64,000 bases of DNA from Phycomyces nitens (Eukaryota; Mucoromycota; Mucoromycetes; Mucorales; Phycomycetaceae), in assembly GCA_022702545.1 (NCBI GenBank), contig JAHRBC010000009.1, positions 62,001 through 126,000 on the forward strand, read 5' to 3'. The position numbers and the translations under genes were made by a program. The notes under the pieces were generated by a model. It was not told the origin of the DNA. It did not search any database and saw only the letters and a list, made by a program, of their open reading frames with translations. Shown piece after piece: positions 11,856 to 24,321 of the stretch. How positions within the stretch are numbered: the first letter of the stretch is position 1; every line of letters starts with the position of its first letter.

Positions 11856-12560
11856 CACTACAGCGGAAAGACTGGTAGCTGTGCCAAAAACGGTAGCATA
11901 ACTACCGTTTTTATGATTTTAGAGCACTTTATCTCTGCAGATTGTGGTTGAAAGGTAATGTCATCGATCCCGAATCATAAAAGTCGCATGGAATGTCTTG
12001 TCATCAGGCAATGAGGTAGTTGTAGTACCATAGAAAGGGCTTGTAAGTTTTTAGACAACGTTGTTTATTGAAATGAGGATTTTATTTGGTGTTAAAGATG
12101 TTATGCATTTTTGAGAAAAATAATTTTTTGCCTGTGTGAACAAAACGGTAGCATAACTACCGTTTTTTTGAAACAATTTTTTGTTTTTGATATTATTAGC
12201 CATTTTATTTTATTTTATATGATATTAATATTTATTAGAGCACTTTATCTCCGCAGATTGTGGTTGAAAGGTAATGTCATCGATCCCGATTCATAAAAGT
12301 TGCATGGAATGTCTTTTCATCTGATAATGAGGTAGTTGTAGTACCATAGAAAGGGCTCGTAAGTTTTTAGGCAACGTTATTTATTGAAATGAGCATTTTA
12401 TTTGGTGTTAAAGATGTTGCGCATTTTTGAGAAAAATAATTTTTGTCCTGTGTAAATGAAACGGTGACATAACTACTATTTTTTGAAACCAATTTTTTGT
12501 TTTTGACATTATTAGCCACTTTGTTTTATTTGGTATTAAATATTTGGGTGACAAAATAAG
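11856..12560. repeat. A1 terminus with ACGGTAG motifs and a 316-bp tandem duplication
   Basis: The terminus carries inverted pairs such as AACGGTAGCATAACTACCGT. The segment starting GAGCACTTTATCTC at 11922 is repeated from 12238, and the second copy is slightly diverged. The same segment occurs once in A2, A3, A4 and A5, so this is a local duplication in A1. Confidence 0.8.
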
Positions 12561-12567
12561 AGAATGA

Positions 12568-14366
12568 TTATAGGATTGATAGGTTACCCTTGGTGATACG
12601 TAAGTTGGTATTAAAAACAAAATATGGCGCAATCACAAAAAATTGATTGCTGTTTGGTGGGTATTGAATGAGACCAACTTGATGGATGATATCATCTACG
12701 TTGATGACGGCAAAAGTTGGTGGGGGTATATGTCCATTCAGGGTATCAGTTCGTCTCTTCTTCACAATTGGGATGGAAAAGTCATGTGCCGCTGTGGTAT
12801 GCTCCTTCATGACATCAACAAATGCCAAAAAATGTGTTATGCCATGGGTATCTTTATGTTGAAAATAAAACTCTACAGTGCCAACGAGCCAGCTTTGGAT
12901 GGGTATATTGCGATGACTAGATGAAGATTTAAGAATGTGAGCAATCTTTACTTTGTATTTTGACTAATACCAATACTTACTTTTTATATGTACAAGTAAA
13001 CATGATATGATGGTTACCGCGGCTGGTCTCGTTTTTCATTTTTCGATATATGGATGAAGAGTACACTGTAGAGTCTTTCCAAAGGCGGGAAGCAACAACA
13101 ATTGATGAGTCAGCGATCTCAGTGGTATATGTGGTGGTATTTTGGGTATAATATCTGAGCAACGCATTTCTCATAATGTTGCTGTTTATGTCTTCAATAG
13201 TATCATCAAGCAACTGGGTATTACGATGAAATGGTTCCCATAGCTGAGCACCACTTTCATCGTTGGGTATATTTATGAAACTTGATTCGTTGTAGGTATG
13301 AGGATGAATGATGCTGATATGGTTATGAAGATCGATGGCTGTATGGATATATCTGTGGATCGCAAATCGTTCTACGAGTAAGCTGGCATTTTGCCCGCCT
13401 TTGGACTTTGACCTAATGAGCTTGGAATAGACGCCAATAATCCTCTCCATTGATCTGGTAGAATAACTTCTTAGAGGGCCCTGGCGTCTTATTATATGGG
13501 GTATATGGATAAGATAATGCTGGACTGGTCGGAAGACACTACAAGATAGTGTCTTTTGATGAACTTGGTATAATAGGAATGCATGCCAGTCTTTGAAATG
13601 CCTATTGAAAAAAAGGTAATAATAAATGTTAAATAAAAGTAATGATTCACTTTTGTTTGACATACCTCTCCATTTCGTCGATCAGGGTATATGTGAGGGA
13701 CCATTGTAATGCAAGTGCACACCCTTTTACCAAGGACAATACGGCAATTTTTGCAGCCCTGCTTGGTAAATAGGGGATGACAACTGTGGGTATAATGTAA
13801 AGGAGGAAATCGAGCCAATCTACTGCACGAGTGCCATCGATTTTCTGGAATATATTGTCGAAGCTGCCTTGTAATGAAACGGGTATAAACTGCCTAGAGT
13901 TGGAAATGCAGTTGCCAATGGTCTCCAAGTCAGATCTGGGTATATAAAAAGGGTAATTGTCTGCTGACTGGGTATTGTCTTCTTGGGTATAGTAAAAATT
14001 TTGTCTTTAGATTGAGTGACGGATATAAGTTCAAAGAGGTGTTTGCTGATTCCTCTTGCAATTAAATGCAGTTCATCTAATGCAAAAAATGATGAACCTG
14101 AAAATGTTGCAAGCTCGGTAAAGAGACTTGGCTGGTATATATTTTTGATCTATTATAAATAATTATTTAGTATAAAAAGAATGATTAATTGAATATTCAT
14201 ATACTTACAGGGTTGCTGGTATAAAAATCTTCAACAGGTCTTAGAGGAGCAGAGCTGTCGTCAAAGTATACTCCATGCCTTCTGTTATCTGCTGGTTTTC
14301 CCTTGGTCTCGCAAATACGGCAACCAAACAGACTGCTATGTGACCCAAGATGGGCCATGTCTGCAA
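12568..14366 (-). pseudogene. A1 Tnp2 transposase, C-terminal third
   Basis: Continues in frame from 36491 once A2 is removed (...DIPAV|ADMAHLGSHSS...). The first exon (14366 to about 14216) has the Cys motif GCRICETKGKPADNRRHGVY. Later exons carry DGTRAVDWLDFLLY (about 13815), MERIIGVYSKLIRS with KGGQNASLLVERFA (about 13450-13370) and a C-terminal domain with INVDDIIHQVGLIQYPP (about 12690), all typical of Tnp2 proteins. A one-base frame break near 14000 is explained by one missing A in an A run; other exons join by GT-AG. The stop lies at about 12568. Confidence 0.82.
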
Positions 14367-14776
14367 CACTATGGTGGAAGGACCGGTAGCTGTGCCAAAA
14401 ACGGTAGCATAACTACCATTTTTTATGATTTTTGAGCACTTTATCTCTGCAGATTGTGGTTGAAAGGTAATGTCATCGATGCTGATTCATAAAAGTCGCA
14501 TGGAATGTCTTTTCATCAGGCAATGAGGTAGTTGTAGTACCATAGAAAGGGCTCGTAAGTTTTTAGGCAACGTTATTTATTGAAATGAGCATTTTATTTG
14601 GTGTTAAAGATGTTGCGCATTTTTGAGAAAAATAATTTTTTGCCAGTGTGAACAAAACGGTAGTTATGCTACCGTTTTTTTGAAACAATTTTTTTGTTTT
14701 TGACATTATTAGCCATTTTATTTTATTTTATTTGGTATTGATATTTATAAGGAAAGAAAAAAGAAAAAGAAAATTT

Positions 14777-15665
14777 TTATAAAGTGGCAAGGTTCCCCAT
14801 GGTCACACGCAGATTGTCATTAAACACGTAATATGGTGCAATGATAAAGAACTGATTACTACTCGGAGGGTACTGGATGAGCCCAACTTGATGCTGAATG
14901 TCATCCACATTAACAGCATATTTTGGCTGGGTTGTTTGTCCAGTTGAGCTGTGTGACCGCCGTATTACAATTGGCACAGATGAGTCATGGGCTGCTGTAC
15001 CATGCTCTTTCATCACTTCAACAAATGCCAGAAAGTGCGGTGTGCTATCAACCTCTTTATGCTCAAAATAAAATTCCACAGTGCCAACAAACCAGCTTTG
15101 AATAGTTATATTGCAACAGCTAGATAAAAATATAAAAAATGTGAGTGATCTCTATTTTGTATTTTGACTAATACCAATACTCACTTTCTGTATGGACAGG
15201 TGAACATCACATGATGATTGCCACGTCTGGTCTCATTTTTTATTCTTCGGTACATACATGAAGAATGTACGGTTGAATTTTTCCAAAGACGAGAAGCAAC
15301 AACAATCGTCGGGTCATCAAGTTCAATACTGTTCATACCACTGTTTTGCACATAGTACTTTGCCAAAGTATTCTTGACAACAGGGCTGCTAACACCTTCC
15401 AAGTCATCATCATTCAAGCTGGCATGTCAGTTGAATGGCTCCCATAGCTGGGCAGCACTTACACCATCTGGAAGATCCAAGAAACTTGCTTCATTATATG
15501 TGGACGGCTGACTTGTACTGGGATAATTCTGAGAGCTGTTTGCTGAACTGACAAAGCTATGAACAGCAAAGCACTCAACAAGCAAACTGGCATTTCTACC
15601 ACCCTTCAAGTTTGACGTGATAAGCTTGGAGTATACTCTAATTACTTTTTCCATGGGTAGGTAAG
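14777..15665 (-). pseudogene. A2 transposase stub (C-terminal part)
   Basis: Pieces correspond to the A1 C-terminus: MEKVIRVYSKLITS with KGGRNASLLVECFAVH (15654-15427), RLWKNSTVHSSCMYRRIKNE (about 15290-15220) and FVEVMKEHGTAAHD plus VNVDDIQHQVGLIQYPP (about 15030-14870). A TGA just after AAQLWEPFN (near 15426) is shared with A5; it probably arose from CGA. No N-terminal or catalytic part is present. Confidence 0.8.
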
Positions 15666-15719
15666 AGATTATTTGACTAATAATAGCAACAGCAGCAAAG
15701 ACACTTCTTGGTCAATGAT

Positions 15720-16051
15720 GACAAAATCAACGTACCTGTCATCAATGATTGTGGCCAGTGAGGCACGGCTAGGACAATAGCACTCCACATTTACAAGTGC
15801 AAAAGAATGTGGTGTGCCAAGAATCTTCTTCAAGACACCTTTAAGAGTGCAAACCAGACTTGTAAGAGAAAAATAGCAGAGAACAGCCAGGCAAGTTTAT
15901 TAATTAACAAACATTTGAATATACATTATAATTAATACAATATTTTTATTATGTTATAGCAGGAAAGAGCAAGCAGTTCTTTTCTTTCGGAAGATGAGGT
16001 ATTTCAAACGGATGACAAGGCTGAATCCCCAATCATGACAGATGTACTATA
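15720..16051 (+). pseudogene. A2 accessory gene, 3' part
   Basis: Plus-strand exon with CKRMWCAKNLLQDTFKS, then an intron starting GC (CAG|GCAAGT near 15889) and ending AG near 15960. The last exon is acidic and ends ESPIMTDVL with its stop shortly before the B3 insertion. It is homologous to 64000-63614. The upstream part is deleted and fused to the transposase stub. Confidence 0.65.
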
Positions 16052-16984
16052 AGTTAGAGCTCACTGCAAAAACTGTGGGGTAAAACCATGTATATAACCA
16101 GAAGTAAATAGGGGAAAAGTTTAGGTTTTCAGGGGAGAACAGAATACTACGAGTATGGGAGTAAGCAAGGTTTCTCCTGGGCTCAAAGTCGAATCTCATA
16201 CAGGTGCAAAGTCAAAAACTTTTGGGAGAGTAGGGTTCGTTAGCTTTTTCTGCATATAGATTTTTGGTGTTTACCAGATTTTTGTGCTTAAAACTATGTT
16301 TTTAGTGTAATAGATTATGTGTTTATAAATTGAAAAGACGATTACACACAGCAAATAAAGTTGGGGAGAAGCTGGCTTTCTCCATGGTATCAAGGATATC
16401 CTCAAGCAATTAACCAATCATCGAATACTATTACTGTGCAATCAAGCATAGAATGATCCCCCACATTGTTTTATACCCCGTACTTATTAGGTTTATGGTT
16501 TATATTTGTGTTTATTGGAAAGAATAGAATGGTTCTGTACACAAGCTCTAATACTATTACTGTTTATCCTTGTCGCTTCTACCGGCCTACTTGATACTAC
16601 TTGGATCGGGTGCTTCACTACTGAGCAATATCTGAAAATAGGGACCGACGGCGATTTGGGTGGTTGTGGCAGTATTCTAATACAGTAAAAGTTATATTAG
16701 TGACATATATTCAAGAGTGCGGGTGTTGTTCAAGATGCGAGGTATATTATACTTACATTGTAAGGGATGGATAAGAACGGACAAAGTGGGGCTGAGTTGT
16801 GCGGCATGGCATGGCATCTTGTATGATTAGATTGACTAGAGATGGGGTAAAGTAAATTAGTATGGGTAAATTGGGTAATAGAATAATCGATTTACATACC
16901 AGAAACAGAGTTGACAATTAAGTAGTGGGATGTTACGTGATGACCAACAATAGATTCTTATTAAGAGTATAGAACAATATTAGT

Positions 16985-17925
16985 AAATAGCCAGAATAAT
17001 ATTATGGAAAGAGATAAAGACCAAGAAAAGGCATTACCATTATGATAACCAGTCGTAGATGATGAAGGGGCCAGATGGGGTGGACAGTGATGGCGGCGGT
17101 CTATAGTAGAATAAGAAACGTTAAGGATAAAATAGTTTGACACAAAAATATTTTTTACCAAGCCACCAATGACGACACCATATAATAGACCATTTGAGTA
17201 GAGGAGGTCTATAAGATAAAAAGAGAGAATCAGAATAGTGTTATGGAAAGCATAAATACTAAGAGACAGTATTACCATTATGATAACAGTTGTAGATGAT
17301 GGAGGAGCCAGATGGGGTGATTGATGGCGGCGGCCTATAGTAGAATGAGAAATGTTAAAGGAGAAAATTATTTGACACGATTTTTTACCATGCCACTGAT
17401 GACCATACCATATAATAGGCGTGTGAGTGGAATATGTCTATAAAATAAAAAGAGAGAATAAGAATAATATTATAGAAAAGTATAGACCAAGAAACGGCAT
17501 TACCATTATGATAACCAGTTGTAGATGATGGAAGAGATGGACAGGGTGTGATGGGGGTGACCCAAGTAGAATAAACAACGTTGGACAAAAAAAAAGTTTG
17601 ACACCAAAAGGTTCTTTTTTACCATGACACTGATGACGATACCCATATAATAGACCGTGTGAGTGGCGGAGGGCTATAAGAGAAAAAGAGAGGATCAGAA
17701 TAATATTATAAAAAATATAAAGACTAAGAAAAGATATTACCATTATGATTCCAATCGTACATGAAGGAAGAGGTAGATGGGGTGAATGGTGGTGTGATCT
17801 ACAATAAAATAAGCAACGTTAGAATAGAAAATTGTTTGACACGAAAAGATTTTTTTAGCTCAATATTGATGATTGAACCATATAATAAGCTGTGTGAGTT
17901 GAGGAAGTCTATAAAATAAAAAAAG
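16985..17925 (-). repeat. B3 micro-exon cassettes, ~235 bp x 4
   Basis: Four tandem cassettes (marker TTACCATTATGAT at about 17034, 17272, 17499 and 17739). Read on the minus strand, each holds two tiny exon-like blocks, about 30 bases (ending GGTCTATTATATGG) and about 60 bases (ending GGTTATCATAATG), separated by GT...TAG introns. Frames give short peptides rich in Pro/Ser/Thr. This looks like exon-pair duplication within a spliced gene, or a spliced noncoding RNA. One acceptor near 17570 is mutated (TTG instead of TAG). Bases 16062-16980 and 17925-18122 hold further short exon-like segments. Confidence 0.5.
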
Positions 17926-19139
17926 AGAGTCAGGATAATTTGCGAGATGCTAAAGGCACATTCAACTGACCACGGATTGTTTGGATGAGCAATGCAGGCA
18001 GGATGTATTGGAATGAGCGCATGTTTATAAAGAAGCCGCCGATTTTTTAGTGTGAAGAGGTGTAAAAAAGAAAGAAAAAATGGGCCCGGATATAGGAAAC
18101 GAGGGAAAGGAAAAAAGAGCAAAAAAGAAAAGAACGACTTAGACTTTGCTGCTATATTGTAATAAATAATATTGTGTTAACTATAATGTGTATTCAAAAC
18201 ATATATTAAAGAGTCAACTTACTTTATTATTCTCTATTATTTATTTATGAGCTTGGTTATCCATTGTAAAGCCTTTTCCAAGACTTGGTGCACAGCATGC
18301 TATAATATTTATATTGATTCTGTGATAGACCATTATATTATTTTATGACTATAGGATTGTGTTCTTGTCAATTAAATAGTGTTTGATAATATAAGACTAT
18401 GCTTTTAGTTGATGCCGCGATTCATAGTCAAACCATGGTTTGAGAAAAATATTAACATAAACAAAGGTTATTCTCTATGGGTTCTCTTGTGCCGTATTTT
18501 TTGATCTTAATGATAAAGCGTATTATGTAAATGAAGTTTACTGTTTTCTTTGAGACCACCACTTGTATCAATTACTAACTTACCAAGCTAATCAAGGTAT
18601 TTGTCCAATTGATCACTTTTTATACCAAATATCTATTTATAATAAATGAAAAATATATACAAACCAAACACTTTAACAAACTATTGACTTTTGAATATTC
18701 CTTTGGGTTGATCAATCACTACGGCGAGAGGAGTGGGAACAGCTACCGAAACGGTAACATAACTGCCGTTTTTTCTGATTTTAGACTGCTTTTTCTCCGC
18801 AGATTGTGGTTGAAAGGTAATGTCATCGATCCCGATTCATAAAAGTCGCATGGAATCTCTTTTCCTCTGGCAATGAGGTAGTTGTAGTACCATAGAAAGG
18901 GCTCGTAAAATTTTAGGTAACGTTGTTTATCGAAATGAGCATTTTATTTGGTGTTGAAGATGTTGCGCATTCTTGAGAAAAATAATTTTTGTCCTGTGTG
19001 AATGAAACGGTAACATAACTACCGTTTTTTGAAACCGAATTTTTGTTTTTGACATTATTAGCTGCTTTATTTTATTTGGTGTCCGTATAATAATATAAAG
19101 AAGTATAGAGAGGGCATTATAAAGAATGAATTATAGAAT

Positions 19140-20300
19140 AGAGAGGCTACTCATGGTGACGCGTCAATTATTCTTGAATATGTAGTACAGTGCAATAAAA
19201 TAGAATTATTTCCGTCTGGTAGGTATTGATTGAGTCGTTGATGTTGGACGTCATCTACATTAACAACTGCAAATGTCAGTTGTAGTATATAGCCCGTTGT
19301 ACAAAGTACGGGCTGCTACTTTATTTCTGCTACATACAAGTCATCATTTGCAATGCCGTGCTCCTTCATGAGTTTTTTCTAAAGTAACAAAGTATTGACT
19401 AGAGTCTTAATCTCTATACTAAAAGTAGAGATGAACAATACTAATGAGCTGGTTTTCATTAGTTATATTGTGATTACTAGGTAAGCATGTACAAATAGCA
19501 AGTGATTCTTACTTTGTGTTTTTACTAATACTATATTTATTTTCTACAAGGACAAGGGGGTGTTGGGTGGTGATTGTTGGTGCTAATCTTGCCGATTGGG
19601 TATTTAAATGAAGAATGCAAAGTTGAATCCGTCCAATGATGGACATTAACAATGACAGTGGAAAAATCAACCTCCATAGCATTCAAATCAGTATGTCACA
19701 GGTAATAACTAAACAGAACTTCATTTATACTATTCTTATGCCATGTATAACATTAATATTTAAATAGAAAAATTGACTGAAAAGCTTACACAGTTGGTCA
19801 CCACTTCTCCCATTGAAAATATCCCAAAAACGAGCTTTAGTATATGTATGTGGTTACAAAAGTTTAATATTATGATACATACTCATTGCTATATTGATAT
19901 AGCCGCGAATTTCAAAGTATCTAATGAGCTTATCCAGTTTACTTATAATTCTCTCTATGAATTGAGTGGAACAGCTTTGTAATGGGCCTCGGCGATTTAT
20001 TATATGAAAAAAGGTGTGTCAGGTAATTTTGAATAGTTTATAAGAGACCGAGATATAGTCTTGCTATAAACTTGTTGGGAAAGTAAGTTGTGCAGATTCT
20101 TAAAGTGTATCTTATGGAAAAGGTAATAATCGATTGTAACAACAATAAAATACTATACTATGATTTAACTTGTGTTTTTATTTTATCTGGCAACGCAAAA
20201 GTTATATTAAGATACAAGGGCCATTCCTTTGTTCACAATGTAAAGGATATGGTTATTATCCATGCTTGGCAAGTATCGGACAGCAAGCTATTTTATTAAT
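19140..20300 (-). pseudogene. A4 Tnp2 relic
   Basis: Only fragments align with the A1 C-terminus, e.g. FAVVNVDDVQHQ (19270-19230) and an eroded RKMKNE/NHH block near 19560. Stops and frame changes are frequent. No functional product is expected. Confidence 0.6.
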
Positions 20301-22079
20301 ATTTTTACCAAAAACCTTTGCAGTCAAATGAAGATTGATCAACCCAAAGGGACATTCAAAAGTCAATAGTTTGTTAAAGTGTTTGGTTTGTATATATTTT
20401 TCATTTATTATAAATGGATATTTGGTATAAAAAGGGATCTATTGGACAAATACCTTGATTAGCTTGGTAAGTTAGCAATTGATACAGGTGGTGGTCTCAA
20501 AGAAAAGAGTAAACTTCATTTACATAATATGCTTTATCATTAAGATCAAAAAATACGGCACAAGAGAACCCTAGAGAATAACCTTTGTTTTTGTTAATAT
20601 TTTTCTCAAACCATCCTTTGACTATGAATCGCGGCATCAACTAAAAGCATGGTCTTATATTATCAAACACTATTTAATTGACGAGAACACTATCCTATGG
20701 CCATAAAATAATATAATGGTCTATCTCAGAATCAATATAAATATTATAGAATGCTGTGCACCAAAAGACTTGGAAAAGGCTTTACAATCAATAACCAAGC
20801 TCATAAATAAATAATAGAGAATAATAAAGTAAGTTGACTCTTTAATATATGTTTTGAATACACATTATAGTTAATACAATATTATTTATCACAATATAGC
20901 AGCAAAGTGCAAGTCGTTCTTTTCTTTTTTGAAGATGAGATGTTGCAACTTGGTGATGGCGTCGAATTAGCAATCATGACAGATGTGCAATGGGTGATTG
21001 CTTTGTTGATCATCTATTGCTAATCTAATGCCAATATAATATTTCTACTCTTTAATATAGCTCTATACCGCCAAAAACAAGTATTGTGTAAGTGCTAAGC
21101 AATAAAACAAGGGTTTAAGATTGTTCTTTTAGGCAACTCTTATTGGCCCCGTTGCATTTTTAGCATATGCTTAGTGTGCTTTCTTTTTTCTTTTTCTTTT
21201 TGCTTCTCTTGTCTTGTCTTTGCAATGACTCTTTGAATTAAAACCAAATGAGCCTCCTTCATGTAAGATCGGCACGGTTATAAACACCTGATTGACATCC
21301 CGATTGAACCATCTTTAGCTCGATTACCTTTGATTTAGGAATGAAATGCAGCTCGCTCTTTTTTCCCCCAGAAACAAAAGAGCGAAAACTTTTACGGCTA
21401 TATTACAATACGGTTTGTCCTTTTTACACTTGGCAATCTCTGTAAGATATACACTTTTCTTTTCTAATGAGCTGATTACTCTGTTTGCTACAATGAGATT
21501 CGAATCAGTTTTGAATCATATGATTTGAATATGCCAAAGTTGATTTTCTATGATAAGACGATTGTCTAATAATTATATTATTCTTCAACTAATTTTTCAG
21601 TACATATTCTATTGACCTCCTATTACATATAGTGTTTATTTCTGGAGATCCCTTTCAATATAATCATTCAAAACAAGAGGCATGGTATAGTAATTGACAA
21701 GCATAATATATACTTGTAAGCAATACAAAATAATGTACTAGGTTTATATGATCGCTTCTTTTTCTAACCACAATGAATTTTTAGCAATTGATGAATGCTA
21801 AGGATCATCTAATGTATATCAACGTAGTATTATTATGCGTGTATAGCTTATAACAAAGGTTTGTACTATATATGTTTTATAATATTAAATAGCATTAGTT
21901 TTAAGTATTTTTCTATAATAATTGTGCGCAAAATACGGTATGAATTAAATCAAGACATTCTATAATAAAGAATAAACCATTCTTTCAAAAGAATGGTCGT
22001 AAAAGAATAGCAGAACCCATTATCAAATAGAGTACTATAAAAGAGAGGTTATAGTGTATAACGGAAGCATTTTTGGTTG

Positions 22080-22605
22080 GATAAAAAACGGTAGTTATGT
22101 TACCAAAACGGTAGTTATCTGCCGTTTTTATTAGCAAAAAACGGTAGCTACTACCAAACTTGCCTTACACAGGGTCATATCCACCGTTTTGCCCCACCAA
22201 ACAAACGGTAGCAATGTTACCAAAACGGCAGATATCTACCGTATTTTTAGTGAAGAAAAACAGTAGTTATGTTACCAAAACGGTAGTTATCTGCCGATTT
22301 TTTATTAGCAAAAACGGTAGCTACTACCAAACTCGCCTTACACAGGGTCATATCCACCGTTTTGCCCCACCAAACAAACGGTAGCAATGTTACCAAAACG
22401 GCAGATAACTACCGTTTTTTTAGTGAAGAAAAACGGTAGTTATGTGACCAAAACGGTAGTTATCTGCCAATTTTCGCCACTATAAAAATGGTAGCTACTA
22501 CCAAATTCGCCTTACACAGGGTCATATCCACCGTTTTGCCCCACCAAAAAAACGGTAGTTATGTGACCAAAACGGTAGATAACTGCCGATTTCTTAGCCG
22601 TAGTG
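22080..22605. repeat. A4 right subterminal array, ~174 bp x 3
   Basis: Three units (marker AGGGTCATATCCACCG at 22171, 22344 and 22518), each full of paired motifs AAACGGTAGTTAT / ATAACTACCGTTT. These paired sites can form hairpins and are of the type bound by CACTA accessory proteins. The same array, inverted, begins A6 at 61995. Confidence 0.88.
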
Positions 22606-22995
22606 AATCTTCATTTGACTGCAAAGGTTTTTGGTGAAAATATTAATAAAATAGCTTGCTGTCCGATACTTGCCAAGCATGGATAATAACCATATCCTTT
22701 AGATTGTGAACAAAGGAATGGCCCTTGTATTTTAATATAGCTTTTGCATTGCTAGATAAAATAAAAACACAAGTTAAATCATAGTATAGTATTTTATTGT
22801 TGTTACAATCGATTATTACCTTTTCCATAAGATACACTTTGAGAATCTGCGCAACTTACTTTCCCAACAAGTTTATAGCAAGGCTATATCTCATAGTGTC
22901 TTTTAAACTATTCAAAATTACCTGATACACCTTTTTTCATATAATAAATCGCCGAGGCCCATTACAAAGCTGCTCCACTCAATTCATAGAGAGAA

Positions 22996-24321
22996 TCTAT
23001 ATTCTTAAAATTCGACGGTGTTAGAAGTCATGTGATTTACCTTTTTTTCTTCTCCCCTCTCTCCTTTCAATTTATTTTTTCTTTTTACAAATTCTTTTCT
23101 TTTTATACATCCACACACAAAAATACACTTAAACACCTCTCTTAAAATCAGACATCTTTATAAATCACATGACTTATCATCACAGTTATTTTTGGCCCAT
23201 TTTTTTAAAAAAAAACCCAAATTGCCAGTAAAATCAACAAATCAACCAAACCAGTAAATTAGTAATCAGTGAAGTCAACGACTGAACCAAACCAATGAAT
23301 TAGTAATCAGTGAAGTCAACGACTGAGCCTAAGCAGTAGAAACATATAAGTTGCGAAGTCTACGACTGAGCCAAACCGGTCGAAACGTATAAGTTGCGAA
23401 GTCTACGACTGAGCCAAACCGGTCGAAACGTATAAGTTGTGAAGTCTACGACTGAGCCAAACCGGTAGAACCATATAAAATGCGAAGTCTATGACTGAGC
23501 CAAACCGGTCGAAACGTATAAAATGCAAAGTCTACGACTGAGCCAAACCGGTCAAAACGTATAAGTTGCAAAGTCTACGACTGAGCCAAACCGGTAGAAA
23601 CATATAAGTAGCAAAGTCAACGACTGAGCCAAACCGGTAGAAACATATAAGTAGCGAAGTCTATGACTGAGCCAAACCGGTAGAAACATATAAGTAGCGA
23701 AGTCTACGACTGAGCCAAACCAGTAGAAATGTATAAGTTGCGAAGTCTACGACTGAGCCTAACCAGTAGAAATGTATAAGTAGCAAAGTCAACGACTGAG
23801 CCAAACCGGTCGAAACGTATAAGTTGCGAAGTCTACGACTGAGCCAAACTGGTAAAAACGTATAAGTTGCGAAGTCTACGACTGAGCCAAACCAGTAGAA
23901 ACATATAAGTAGCGAAGTCAACGACTGAGCCTAACCAGTAGAAATGTATAAGTAGCGAAGTCTACGACTGAGCCAAACCGGTAAAAACGTATAAGTTGCG
24001 AAGTCTACGACTGAGCCAAACCGGTAAAAACGTATAAGTTGCGAAGTCTACGACTGAGCCAAACCGGTCGAAACATATAAAATCCGAAGTCTACGACTGA
24101 GCCAAACCGGTCGAAACATTTAAACTGCGAAGTCTGCGACTGAGTTTAACCAGTAAAAATATTTAAACTGCGAAGTCTACGACTGAGCTAAAGAAGTAGA
24201 ACCATATAACATGCGAAGTCTACGACTGAGCCAAACCAGTAAACGTATTACTTGCGAAGTCAACGACTGAGCCCAACCGGTGTGGTGCCCGCGTAAGCGG
24301 GGAAGGAGCGTAAGCTCCTGG
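22996..24321 (+). mobile_element. Helitron unit H1, non-autonomous (1326 bp)
   Basis: Starts 5'-TC (TCTATATTCTTAAAAT) right after an A of the A3 target. It ends with two hairpins, CCCGC-GTAA-GCGGG and GGAGC-GTAA-GCTCC, then TGG, giving the terminal CTGG (CTRR) at 24318-24321. These are the hallmarks of a rolling-circle Helitron. There is no coding sequence; most of the unit is a 43-bp minisatellite. It is followed directly by the 5' end of H2. Confidence 0.88.
23270..24290. repeat. 43-bp minisatellite in H1
   Basis: Around two dozen tandem units of the type AAGTCTACGACTGAGCCAAA + CCGGT(A/C)GAAACRTATAAGT, period 43. No unique spacers are present, so it is not CRISPR. Open frames through the array are periodicity artefacts. 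Confidence 0.92.

Larger units (their letters stand above)
18717..22605. mobile_element. Family A CACTA element A4, complete but decayed (3889 bp)
   Basis: Left end CACTACGGCGAGAGG at 18717; right end ...CCGTAGTG at 22605. The target duplication is AAT (18714-18716, 22606-22608). The empty site is confirmed by A4's own internal homologous copy near 20330-20350, which reads GATCAATCTTCAT in reverse complement. Eroded Tnp2 remains, such as VVNVDDVQHQ near 19260 on the minus strand, and an eroded accessory tail near 20960 are visible. Bases 20370-20940 are AT-rich spacer, the same as 18700-18123 inverted. Confidence 0.9.

Noticed and set aside
12568..12828. Independent small gene with INVDDIIHQVGLIQYPP
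   Set aside because: It is the C-terminal domain of Tnp2; copies at 14777-15079 and 46390-46755 are the same domain in deletion derivatives.
19773..20299. Plus-strand small ORFs in A4 (MTEKLTQLV type), with a similar one at 33145-33363
   Set aside because: Repeated only because A3 and A4 are copies; short, AT-rich and without motifs.
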